Source: Crossaster papposus
Lineage: Eukaryota; Echinodermata; Asteroidea; Velatida; Solasteridae
DNA length: 64,000 nt
Reading direction: 5' to 3'
Assembly (NCBI GenBank): GCA_037893245.1
Contig: JBAIAA010000441.1
Span: 186,001-250,000 of the forward strand
Position numbers and translations under genes: made by a program. A model generated the notes under the pieces. The model did no database searches. It was not told the DNA's origin and was given only the letters and a program-made list of their open reading frames with translations. Positions 54,492 to 64,000 of the stretch are shown here, in pieces (position 1 is the stretch's first letter; every line of letters starts with the position of its first letter).

Positions 54492-54947
54492 ACTTGTGAC
54501 CGGCTCTACAAAAAGGGTATTAAGTTGCGCTGTGCACTATCATGAAATGGCCTACTAAATGTTGAGAGGGTAAACATATCATCAAAATGTGATTTTAATA
54601 CATTTTTTGTCATGAAGGACATCTTTAATACCTACAGTTTCAGGTTTCATTCACAGAAATGTTAATTTTGATGAATAAAGTGGAAATAATACAATTTTGT
54701 GTGCATCTTTCTGTTGTAACTACAATAGAGCCGGCTTTTTTTAAAGCCTGTTTTCTCAGTTGTGTACTTTGAACTCCAAGGAAGTATTCAATATGCAAAC
54801 ATGTCATATATCCGGAATGGGAAGAGGCTATGGAGCTATATTATATACCAAATGAAAGCTTACGCTGTGGGGTTTCCAACCATGTATATAACTCAATGTC
54901 ACTGTTTTGTGACATAATACCCATTTTTGTGGAATGGTTCAAACTTG
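54492..54947. mobile_element. TGTGACC MITE copy forming the RTK-A 3-prime region
   Basis: Starts 15 bases after the stop codon with TTGTGACCGGCTCTACAAAA and carries TGCGCTGTGCACTATCATGA, the inverse of the copy at 30484-30909. It contains GATGAATAAAGTGG, whose AATAAA near 54674 could be the polyadenylation signal. Confidence 0.72.
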
Positions 54948-55272
54948 TTGATTTTAGTCAAATTCAACATCAGATTTGACTTTGACTTTTAAAATTGTCG
55001 GCTTTGTATACTCCGATCTAGTCGGTTTACTTGCAGATTTTAGTTGATAGAAATTTATATTAATTACGAACGTTAAACTGCTTTTAGTACCCTCTGTCAT
55101 GTGTTATTTTCAACGCTGGGTAATTGCTTGTATAAAACCAAAAAACAGCTGATTGTATACTCAGTTTATACTTGTACTTGTAGTGGTGAGATTATTTTAC
55201 TTGCCCTGCGTCTTCTACGTCAATGTGAAAAAATGTACCACTCGATTAACCAGTTCGCGCCGGATGACGTGA
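54948..55272. other. Downstream flank of RTK-A up to the duplication junction
   Basis: No gene seen. It ends at 55272, where copy B begins in mid-exon. Confidence 0.6.
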
Positions 55273-55453
55273 GTTCATGAGCCGCGTGGCCCTGCAAGCG
55301 GAGAAGATGGGTCATCACCCGGAATGGTTCAACGTCTACAAAAAGGTGGACGTGACACTGAGCACACACGACGTCAGCGGGTTGTCGGAGAAGGACGTCA
55401 AGCTGGCGACGTTCATGGAGACCGCTGCGGCATCCGTCCTGCCTCCGTCCTAA
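55273..55453 (+). pseudogene. pcbd: Orphan last-exon fragment of PCBD
   Basis: Matches 25686-25866 with about eight base differences. The frame from [12 protein letters not shown] to the stop is open, but there is no first half, no PCBD acceptor, and an in-frame TGA lies just upstream. Three residues differ at otherwise conserved places: the Asp before HHPEW is Gly, NVYNKV is NVYKKV, and HDVGG is HDVSG. A by-product of the duplication break, presumably unexpressed as enzyme. Confidence 0.92.
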
Positions 55454-55629
55454 AATCCTTATGACTTCCTCTGTTCGGGCGTTACCTGTGTCGTCATCAT
55501 CGTGTGATACGCATCGTGATACAAGACCCATCATGTCGGATTTTGAAACATTTGGGAGGGTTAGTGTTGAGAAAAAAAAAACTTCAAGAACTTTAAGGTT
55601 TTACAAATCTTAACCCCAGAGTTGTATTT

Positions 55630-56220
55630 GAGTCCCCGCAACTCCTCTCAAGTCCTCTCAAGTCCTCTCAAGTCCTCTCAAGTCCTCTCAAGTCCTCTCA
55701 AGTCCTCTCAAGTCCTCTCAAGTCCTCTCAAGTCCTCTCAAGTCCTCTCAAGTCCTCTCAAGTCCTCTCAAGTCCTCTCAAGTCCTCTCAAGTCCTCTCA
55801 AGTCCTCTCAAGTCCTCTCAAGTCCTCTCAAGTCCTCTCAAGTCTTCTCAAGTCCTCTCAAGTCCTCTCAAGTCCTCTCAAGTCCTCTCAAGTCTTCTCA
55901 AGTCTTCTCAAGTCTTCTCAAGTCTTCTCAAGTCTTCTCAAGTCACCACAAGTCACCACAAGTCCTCTCAAGTCACCACAAGTCACCACAAGTCACCACA
56001 AGTCCTCTCAAGTCCTCTCAAGTCCTCTCAAGTCCTCTCAAGTCCTCTCAAGTCTTCTCAAGTCTTCTCAAGTCACCACAAGTCCTCTCAAGTCGCCACA
56101 AGTCCTCTCAAGTCCATCACAAGTCCATCACAAGCCCATCTCAAGTCCATCACAAGTCCATCACAAGTCCATCACAAGTCCATCACAAGTCCATCACAAG
56201 TCCATCACAAGGCCCTCAGT
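55630..56220 (+). repeat. 10-bp minisatellite CAAGTCCTCT with CAAGTCACCA variants
   Basis: Occupies the same place as the 26041-26668 array but is homogenised for a different unit (AAGTCCTCTC, later AAGTCTTCTC, AAGTCACCAC and CAAGTCCATCA). It forms one arm of a larger inverted structure with 56310-56650. Confidence 0.95.
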
Positions 56221-56309
56221 CTCAAGTCAAGTCACTAGAGGATTCAGATAAACTGTTAACAAAAGCATTATTTTGTCATTGTTCAACCAGTTACTTGCGA
56301 ATGGCTTTA

Positions 56310-56650
56310 TAAAAGGACTTGTGACTGGACTTGTGACTGGACTTGTGACTGGACTTGTGACTGGACTTGTGACTGGACTTGTGACTGGACTTGTGAAAGG
56401 ACTTGTGACTGGACTTGTGAAAGGACTTGTGAAAGGACTTGTGACTGGACTTGTGAAAGAACTTGTGAAAGGACTTGTGAAAGGACTTGTGAAAGGACTT
56501 GTGAAAAGACTTGTGAAAAGACTTGTGAAAAGACTTGTGAAAGGACTTGTGAAAGGACTTGTGAAAGGACTTGTGAAAGGACTTGTGAAAGGACTTGTGA
56601 AAGGACTTGTGAAAGGACTTGTGAAAGGACTTGTGAAAGGACTTGCAGGG
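56310..56650 (+). repeat. 12-bp minisatellite GGACTTGTGAAA / GGACTTGTGACT
   Basis: About 28 units. The core GGACTTG is the complement of CAAGTCC in the preceding array. The right boundary TTGCAGGGACTCAAATACAA is the complement of the left boundary of the first array near 55621. Absent from copy A. Confidence 0.95.
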
Positions 56651-56667
56651 ACTCAAATACAATTCTG

Positions 56668-57769
56668 CTTAACCCTGACTCCTTTGGGTGATTTACTAGG
56701 AACCTTCATTATCCTTGCAAATCCCAACACCCTAGTGCTTGTATTAAACTGTGCACTAAACAGCTTTACTCCACTAAACCTTTGTGTTGGAGTTTGGCTG
56801 GATAGGTATTGTTAGGGTTAAAGGGCACTTTGACGTTCTTCCTTGCGTGCGCCCTCAGTCGACAACCAGCGATGACAGACTATTTTTGCGATGTCGGTGG
56901 GCAAATTTCTCGTAAAATGTCACCGTTTTGTTTTACATTTTAGGCAATTGAATCAACCCAGATTCCTATCCAACCCTTACCCTTCCAAATCCTCAAATCA
57001 ATATGATTAGGGTTAATTAAGATAGTGCATAATATGAAACACTGGGTCTGAAACTTTCGTCACAAGAGAGTTTAACCTCGCAAAGGAAAATGAAAATGTT
57101 CAATTAAGCTACCTGTAAGATTTGTAAAAACTTTGTTAGAAGTAAAACCGGCTCATCATTTTCCCACCTGCCTTGTTTATTTGGTTTAAAATTTTTAGAA
57201 AAAAAACCACAGAAATATGGAGATTTTTGTAAAAAAAATGTATACAGTATAATAATGCATAATAATTATATTGGTCCCTGTTCTGTTTCTACAGATAAAT
57301 AAATTAGTTTCTTCCAAAAAAAACCCACGAATGTGAGCCAAACTTTGTCATCTTATAGGCAGTTATTATGTGGTAGCTAAGAAAAGATATTTGCAGCTGT
57401 TTTTTTTAATATTTAAACTGTGTACCTTTCCATGATAACAAAATAAATAAAATTGCTTGACAAACACATTTTACCAAGTCATTGACGTGATTAACTATCA
57501 AGTATATTGCTGACATTGTTGTTGCCATAATTTTTTTTCCAGTGTTTTTTTTTTTTTAATAAGCAAAAGTGCCTTTAAAGCTCCAAAAAAAAATTTGTAT
57601 CAAATTTGATATTATTGGCAGTTAATGTTGGGCTAATGTTTTAGGAGTATGAAATTTAGTATGATATCAGATATGGAATAACAAAGAATAAATCATGTGT
57701 TGGAAAATTTGTTTATTGAATTTTTTTATTTAATACCCTGGCTCCAGACAGATTAGGTCAATAACAAAA
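56668..57769 (+). other. Duplicated spacer, copy B
   Basis: Counterpart of 26690-27804, with small indels and no coding frame. Confidence 0.7.
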
Positions 57770-58008
57770 GTTATAACACACCTCTTGCTAGTTCTGTATT
57801 CTGGTTGGCTGAAACACGGTCACGTGGGATTAACTAATATAGGCTAGTGCATGAGATTTGCGTCACCATGAATTTGAGGGGAAATAGTTACCGAAGCGGG
57901 CAATAGACCTAAATTTGTTGACTGGTTACAGCGCCCTCAAGAGGTTTGCCAGGCTCATCTTAATATGAAAAATGGCGGCTTTTGGACCGAGAGGTGTGTT
58001 ATAAAACA
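57770..58008. mobile_element. Inverted-end element (GTTATAACACACCTCT ends), copy B
   Basis: Counterpart of 27805-28051, same inverted ends. Confidence 0.7.
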
Positions 58009-58160
58009 CATGGACTGGCATGACTTGGTCACTAGGGCACGTCTATCCCCCCTCGAGCCTGTAATTGACCAGAAGGGGAAACTATTTCCCTCGGCCCCCT
58101 TCTGGTCACTCACAGTCCCTGGGGGGAATAGACGTGCTTTAGTGACCATTGCCAGTCCAT
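58009..58160. repeat. Hairpin-forming inverted repeat, copy B
   Basis: Counterpart of 28056-28236 with a shorter loop (GACCAGAAGGGGAAACTATT region). Confidence 0.7.
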
Positions 58161-58460
58161 AGTGTATATTAATTACGATGGCCACACCACACATTTCCCA
58201 ACTATAGGTGTGCATACCTTGCCAAAAATCGCTTTGAGCTTTGATATCGGTGGCCTAATTTTTCGACTGTTTTAGCGTAAATGTTTTACTTTTTTTATAA
58301 ATCAGAAATATACTGTACTCGGCAAGATATGGGACCAAGGGTCTCTTCTCCCCCCCCCCCCCCCCCCCCCTCCCAAGTTCCCCATACCTATACACTCTCT
58401 AGAATGTTGTTACTGTTCATGAACATAGAGCTACATGAACATGTAGGTCTATATTTATAG

Positions 58461-58722
58461 GGGAGTCAGGTTGTCGTAGCTGTTCTTTCCTTGCCAAGCT
58501 TCCACCGCTGTGACCCGGGTTCGAACCCCGTCTGTGGATTGGGTTTGGGTTTGGGTGTTCAGTTCCTGCTTGAATTTGTGGGTTTTCTCCAGGATATTCT
58601 TCTGGGATTTTCCTCCCACCTCTAAAACTGTACCTTCATCTTATTGTCTTCACTCTACATGTTTCTTCAGGCTTACAAGCTACAGTGCCTAGAGCACTTT
58701 CCGAGGGATCCTTGATTTCATT
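58461..58722 (+). mobile_element. tRNA-derived SINE (family S2), copy 3
   Basis: Counterpart of 28577-28831. The B box GGGTTCGAACCCC is intact; the A-box region is changed (TCGTAGCTGTTC). Confidence 0.8.
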
Positions 58723-58933
58723 AGAAAAAATGGTACAACTAGTCATAGAATACAGGGCCACTCAACCACTCTCGGTTTATTTACCCTATGACATAGAATG
58801 GAGTGGCCCTGTATTCTATGGGTATTGGGTATATGGGTCAGTTCATTCTCAGCCTAGGTTAAATTAACCAGAGAGTAGTTGATGGGCCCTGCATTTTATA
58901 GTTCAAAAGAATTAATAATTACAATAATAATAA

Positions 58934-59182
58934 TAGGCACTTGGGGAGACAAATTAGCGTAAGTTTTTAGGTAATAAGGAGACAGTGGCACTTGGGGAGT
59001 GTATCCCTTAGTGCCTAGCTACCCTAAAAAAGTTATTTTTGTCCTAGAACGACAGATTTTGGTCTGAATAGCATAAATCTTGAAGATCTTAGAGAAAAGG
59101 GTTAGGGTAAACAAGTTAGGACTGTTTTAAGTTTGTGTACATCTCTATGGGATTGTCTCCCCAAGTGCATATTTGGAGGTAT
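58934..59182. mobile_element. MITE family 4, duplicate copy B
   Basis: Counterpart of 29019-29284, with a short deletion in the middle. Confidence 0.7.
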
Positions 59183-59949
59183 AGTAAGTACTAGTAGAAT
59201 ACCAAAAATTGAATAAAAAAATGCAATTTTCGGCCTTTTTTTATCATAACATAGAACTAATTTGTCCTGTAACAGGTACTGCAATAGCCATCCGCAGTCC
59301 TTCCGTTATGAGGCGTGCGTTCCCACCCCCACACCATTGCACGCCGAAAAGCTTCCTGAGAAGTGCTAATAATATCCCACGCCTGAATCCCACTGTACCG
59401 CACACCTCGGCATACATTGACGGCATAATTATACTACATAATTTGTGAAAAAAGCAAGTCATTGTCATCAAAGAGGAAATAGCTTTACTGTAAACAAACC
59501 AAGATAAATAATTAAAAAAAAAAATGCCAAGTATTGTTTAGTCCACAGAATCACACGCCCTAAAAATGTACACGCCTAGAAAAATCCAGGTGTGCCTTTT
59601 TCAACACGCCTGTGATTTTCAAATCAGAAGGACTGCATCCGGAATCCTCCCTTTAATTTGATTTTTCTTTTCTCCGACTCCACCAATTTTTATGAATTTT
59701 CACACACCCTAGGGACTTTGGGTTAAAAATGCATTTGTATGTAACTATGTACTGCTACAGAAAACAATTTTGTTTGTAAATTGTATAGCGTTAAAATATC
59801 TTTAGTATTTGTTCACTCAATCGTGAAAAAGATAACTTTTCAGGGTCAAAGCCTAGTATCGAACACACTTTGTGATTCATTGAAAAAGCTTAGCATGCAG
59901 TGTACATTGTAGTACAACAAGGAAATACAACAGTGCATACAACTAGCAA

Positions 59950-60007
59950 ATGGCGATGGAATTCTCCGCGTATCGTACGCTGACCGCGTTGTGGTGTCTC
60001 ATTCAAG
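59950..60007 (+). CDS. RTK-B exon 1: signal peptide
   Basis: ATG 59950 opens MAMEFSAYRTLTALWCLIQ, 58 bases, donor GTATGA, phase 1, the same as RTK-A. Confidence 0.82.
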
Positions 60008-63000
60008 GTATGAAATATGTGACCTGCTCCCACAAAAAACAGACATAAGTGTTTTTTTGTTATTGTACGATATTGTTATTTCCATTTAGTACACATTGAC
60101 AGCTTTCATTTGGTACCAAAACCACTTTTATACCATACATACTTCCAATTTTATGAGGAATTTTTTGGGATGTATTTGGGAGATAAATTACCACTTTTAG
60201 GACACAGTTTGTCTAAATACATGCATGATTTTTGTACTTTCTCATCAATAAAGTTGATTTTGTTTAACCTAACTGAGGGTTAAAGTATACATATTAAACA
60301 ATTAAAAAATAACGAAAAACAAAAATCGATGTCCGCCAGATTTTTCACCCCATTTCAACTTTAATGAGCTGTATCTCGAAATAGCCTGTGCGACTTATGT
60401 CGGGTTTCGTAGGAACGGGTCACATATTTATATATACCCTACTTATATTGCTGTTTCTAATACCCAAATAACAAAGCATGCAGCCCCGTGCTAAAGATGG
60501 ACAAAAGTATTACAGAAAGCTATAAATTCTTGGCCAAATGTTAATTTTATTTAGTCTTCCGACAGTATCATTCATCCAAGTACAACCCATTCCCATTAAA
60601 CATACAGCCATAATTCTTTCTAGCAAGTTTTTCGGCGCATGAAAAACATGTTTTTGTTGTTGTTTTTGTTGTCTTTTATTTTTGTCTTGTTTTCTTTCAG
60701 TTTTAGCTCCCTTGGTTCACACCCAATCATTCAACTTCAATTCAGCCTTATCATCACCAGTCGCTACTGTACAAGGCCAATCAGCAACTCTCACCTGTAC
60801 CTTCTCATTGGATGGGTCTGGTACCTTCAGCAACCTCGAATGGGGACAGAGAGGCACTCTTGTAGCTGACTTTCTCGGCGGAGCCCAGACACCATACTAC
60901 TATAATGGATTTTCTGAACCTGGATATGTCGTATCCAGAGATGACTCAATGAGTACTCTCACCATAGCAACTACTCAATTCTCTGTTGATGATGGTCAAT
61001 ATAACTGCAGGGTGGACTACAGAATAAGTTTTGGATTGTTGACACGCACGTCAACCACTCAACTGATGGTGTACGGTGAGTTGGTTGTATAAATATTCTG
61101 TTCGTGTATCTTTTTTTTCTCTTCTATAATTACATAGATGTACACGTATGCATTTGTTTGTGTATACTTATACAATGTATTTTGTCCTACAAGTCCATGC
61201 ATTACAGCAAATTCCACCATACAATATATATGTGTTTGTACATAGTATAAAAGTATGTACATTTCTTTTCTTGATTGTTGCCTTGGAAATACTAACAAAA
61301 AAAGCATGTACATATACATGTAATATCAGTATCATGATTAGGGCTTGGCGAGTAACTCGACTATCTCACTACCGGTACTCGTAATCAGTTTTTACTACTC
61401 GTTAAACTACTCGCGGTTTTTCAACTATTCGAGTACTCGTGCCAGCCCAAGTAGCAATAAGTACTCGCGAGTAGTGATTGTTAGCGAGCGAGGATTATTG
61501 ACAATACCGATTAAGTTGTGGTCCTAAGATGCAACAACACAAAATGAATCGACTTGCCGCTCCCCATTTTCCAATTTTTATTTTCCAATTTAAATGTAAA
61601 AAATGTAAATGTGCTTACAAAAATGTACACCATAATTCATCTACTTCCAAAAGAACTGCGACACAAATGTATGTACTTGTAGTTGTAGACTTGTTCTATA
61701 ATTGCTGTCTAAACTAATAGTTATTCATATTTATGTAAATCCTGCTAAAGAATTCATTGAATTATTATTTTTATTTAGTGCTTCCATCGAGCATCACCCT
61801 GTCCGACTCGACTGGTGGCACAGCGTATGTTGTTGAAGGTGTGACTCATCAGTTCACCTGTCAAGTACCAGACATCAATCCAGGGGCAACATTCACTTGG
61901 TCTATAGATGGCGGAGGACTAACAGTGGGTAACAGCGTGAATATTACTGGTTCTGATAAATTGACCACCAGTACCAGTCCGGCCACTTTGTCACCAGCAT
62001 GGATCCACCATGGAAAGATGTTACAATGTCAGGCGTCTAATAAAGATGACGATGATGGGATAAGCATCAGTGTTACAGTGGATGTGAAAGGTGTGTAGTT
62101 AATATGTCTGTTATCCTGAAATATATACCGGTAGTGGAGTTAACCATTTTAAGTCCTATTGCATTTAAAGATCTTTGGTACTTTGAGCAGAAAGATCATA
62201 AAATCTATAGTCACTCAGTGATCAGTCAGATTTTGCTGAAAAATCATTATTTATCAATTTCTGGTACATTTTTTTAAAACTTTAACTAATTATTATTGAA
62301 AACACTATAAAACCCAAATTCACTTGATGCCTTCGGCTCATTGCAGTAACAGCGGCCATCCTCTAACCTTTTCCCACTGACTTTTCTCCCTCAAATTAGG
62401 TTTCGATTTACTTCATTTTCTGCCTGTATTTATTCAGCTGCAGCAGAAGTTTTGAATGTGCTGTGAAAGACTGGTATATTTACAGTTCTTTGTTTCTTTC
62501 TTATTTGCACACACAGTTCCACCCAAGACCCCCTCCATGTCAATATCTGATCCCAATGGAGCATTCACACCATGGAGTTTAGTCAATGTAAACCAAGGTG
62601 AATCACATATCTTCATATGTCAGGCTCAGTCTAGACCTGCAGCTACCTTGCAATGGGATGTCGGTTCGACTAATTACCAGGCGAGTGTGATCGGACCAAC
62701 CAATCCAGGCTCAGGCAATGGCTTGGTTGATACGACAAAACCCTGGACATTCACTCCAAGACGAGACAATCACAGACAGGAGGTGAAATGCATGGCAAGC
62801 ACTACGGAGTCGCAGCCACCGTACCCAGAAGTTACGGTTACACTCGATGTCAATGGTATGTAACTTTGAGTTCTAGTTTACTTGCAGCCAGCATGTATAC
62901 AGTTTTGCAGTTTGCATTATTTTGATGTAATCCAAGGCAAAACCAAGGGACTAAAATCAAATCAGAAAATATTTGGCAAGGTAAATTGAAAAACATCTGG

Positions 63001-64000
63001 TCTACCACTACTCTGACTTGCTAAAAATGGTTGGCACATTTTAACATTGAATTCATAGACCAAAGAGACTGTTACTACATGTACTTGTATATCACCTGAT
63101 TCGGTCCAAGGTCTTATAAGTGGCTTGCCCTGAATCACGTGATAGTAACAGTTTCGGGGGGAAGGTTGTTTGGTGAGACAGCAACGACAGCATGAATGCA
63201 ATTTGACATACCTGGAGCAAGTTCGGGCGCGAACTATAGTTAACCATAGTTCGACTAACGTCGCTCGAACGCAGAATGGTTGGACTATCTAGTCGACTAT
63301 TTGGAACCAGACCCCGGAGCACGGTTGCCGCTGGTTGACAGTAGCCTCTTTTCATAGGAAAACATGGAGAGAACCAGTGACGTAGAAAAAGGTGATGTCA
63401 GTAGTCGGACGGAGGGAAAGGTAGTAACCCTAAGTGGAAATCTGGCGGGCCTAATGTAATTTTTGTCTTGTTTTTGGACCAACATGACTAACGTTATGGC
63501 TTATCCTACTTATGTGCGTGAAAGAATAGTGGCAAAACCCATTTCATTCATGTCGCAAATGTAAACAAAGCGGTTGCCATCTTTTCAAAAATAGTTCGAC
63601 TAGAGCCGTTCGAGCGAACTGCATTTGAGCATGCGCATTGGTAAAGCAGAGACTGACTAATGGTTAACTATAGTTCGCGCCCGAACTTGCTCCTGTATGT
63701 ATGATTTGTTTATAATTAAACAGGTCCCCCTGATACACCTGTCATCACTGGCAGCACCTCTATGACAGAGGGTGTAACGACTACACTGACGTGCACAGCA
63801 AACATGGGTTACCCTGAAGACTGGACTCTGATTTGGTCTGATCATCATGGAGGCTCACCTGCACCAACTACAACCTCATCAGCATCAGGTGATCGCTATA
63901 GCTTCACTAGCACACTGAACTACACACCAAGGAGACAGGATAATGGAGACACCATCACGTGTAGAGCAAACAAAGCTCCATGGACCACAGAGCCGGTGAC
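59950..64000 (+). CDS. RTK-B: second Ig receptor kinase gene (5-prime part; runs off the window)
   Basis: Five exons are visible: 59950-60007 (signal peptide), 60701-61075 (Ig1), 61779-62090 (Ig2), 62517-62855 (Ig3) and 63724-64000 (Ig4, incomplete). Every junction is phase 1 as in RTK-A, no frame is broken, and all Ig cysteines are kept. By synteny the remaining Ig, FN3 and kinase exons should follow, but that is not seen. Ig1 is three residues longer than in RTK-A and differs strongly in its loops, while introns are close to identical. Likely a functional paralogue with changed binding specificity; that is inference. Confidence 0.85.
60016..60426. mobile_element. TGTGACC MITE family, copy in RTK-B intron 1
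   Basis: ATGTGACCTGCTCCCAC at the left and GAACGGGTCACAT at the right. RTK-A has the empty site (GTATGAAATAATTATATATA at 30084), so it arrived after duplication. It begins only eight bases past the exon 1 donor. Confidence 0.78.
60701..61075 (+). CDS. RTK-B exon 2: Ig domain 1, diverged
   Basis: Acceptor TTTCTTTCAG, donor GTGAGT. Cysteines in ATLTCTFSL and DGQYNCRV, Trp in NLEWGQRG. Strand A region is SFNFNSALSSPVATVQ against [13 protein letters not shown] in RTK-A. The loop after the second cysteine is DYRISFGLLTRTS against [13 protein letters not shown]. Confidence 0.9.
61337..61498. mobile_element. Fragment of the CGAGTA-rich element (RTK-B intron 2)
   Basis: GGGCTTGGCGAGTAACTCGA, ACTACTCGCG and CGAGTACTCGTGCCAGCCCA match the 22931-23547 element in inverse orientation. 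Not in RTK-A intron 2. Confidence 0.65.
61779..62090 (+). CDS. RTK-B exon 3: Ig domain 2
   Basis: 312 bases, the same as RTK-A. Cysteines in QFTCQVPD and MLQCQASN. Changes cluster in NITGSDKLTTSTSPATL and SNKDDDDGIS. Confidence 0.9.
62517..62855 (+). CDS. RTK-B exon 4: Ig domain 3
   Basis: 339 bases, the same as RTK-A. Cysteines in HIFICQAQSRP and EVKCMAST, Trp in ATLQWDVGS. Changes occur mostly in the first third and in DTTKPWTFTP. Confidence 0.9.
62990..63160. repeat. Relic of the long inverted-repeat element (RTK-B intron 4)
   Basis: Counterpart of 33640-33830. Confidence 0.6.
63215..63692. mobile_element. GAGCAAG MITE, copy 3 (RTK-B intron 4; 3-bp duplication CTG)
   Basis: GAGCAAGTTCGGGCGCGAAC and its complement GTTCGCGCCCGAACTTGCTC-type right end, flanked by CTG on both sides (63212-63214, 63693-63695). 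RTK-A has the empty site ACATACCTGTATGTATGATT near 33860, which proves insertion after duplication. Confidence 0.92.
63724..64000 (+). CDS. RTK-B exon 5: Ig domain 4 (cut by the window end)
   Basis: Begins GPPDTPVITGS after AAACAG. Cysteines in TLTCTANMG and TITCRANK, Trp in WTLIWSDHHGG. It has one more His codon than RTK-A. The donor lies beyond the window. Confidence 0.88.

Larger units (their letters stand above)
55273..64000 (+). repeat. Segmental duplication, copy B (continues beyond the window)
   Basis: Aligned to 25686-34169. The order of features is conserved; differences are element insertions, minisatellite turnover and scattered substitutions. Confidence 0.95.

Overview
The window looks like nuclear DNA of an animal. 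It is AT-rich, most of its length is non-coding, and its genes are split by GT-AG introns. The two recognisable genes are a pterin-4a-carbinolamine dehydratase (PCBD/DCoH) and a receptor tyrosine kinase (RTK) with immunoglobulin (Ig) and fibronectin type III (FN3) domains. The rest is dense with short inverted-repeat elements (MITEs), tRNA-derived SINEs and minisatellites. The RTK architecture, the repeat types and one short LTR element with a Leu-tRNA-like primer site suggest a marine invertebrate deuterostome, probably an echinoderm. That assignment is inference; no species is proposed.

Layout. 1-24 kb holds no coding exon I can support. It is a field of MITEs (TTAA-flanked families, a family ending in GGCC-ATTTCA, one with 3-bp target duplications, several near-palindromes) and two copies of a tRNA-derived SINE. 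24.0-25.9 kb is the PCBD gene in two exons (102 residues from the first Met seen). 30.0-54.5 kb is a complete RTK gene, here RTK-A: signal peptide, seven Ig domains with one exon each, FN3, a juxtamembrane region with a furin-like basic site, a transmembrane helix and an intact tyrosine kinase domain. My 22-exon model stays in frame at every junction and gives about 1383 residues. Its introns hold a gag-protease-only LTR retrotransposon (37.26-39.71 kb), a 3.9-kb 19-bp minisatellite (42.5-46.4 kb) and a fourfold tandem repeat of part of a kinase exon (48.6-49.2 kb).

From 55,273 onward the sequence repeats the material that begins at 25,686: the end of PCBD, a hypervariable minisatellite, a SINE, MITEs and then the start of a second RTK (RTK-B, exon 1 at 59,950, still open at the window end in Ig4). 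The window therefore contains the junction of a roughly 29.6-kb tandem duplication, cut inside the last PCBD exon. Everything needed to compare two paralogues side by side is present.

The most interesting biology is that comparison. The first Ig domain of RTK-A and RTK-B differs far more than the neighbouring introns. The changes are overwhelmingly amino-acid changing, and the F-G (CDR3-like) loop is almost wholly replaced. The rest of the receptor keeps every catalytic kinase motif. This looks like a tandem family of signalling receptors whose outermost recognition domain is diversifying, as expected of self/non-self, pathogen or gamete recognition. That function is inference. Several features could also generate truncated or soluble isoforms: an in-frame-stop cassette exon and a ladder of duplicated splice donors.
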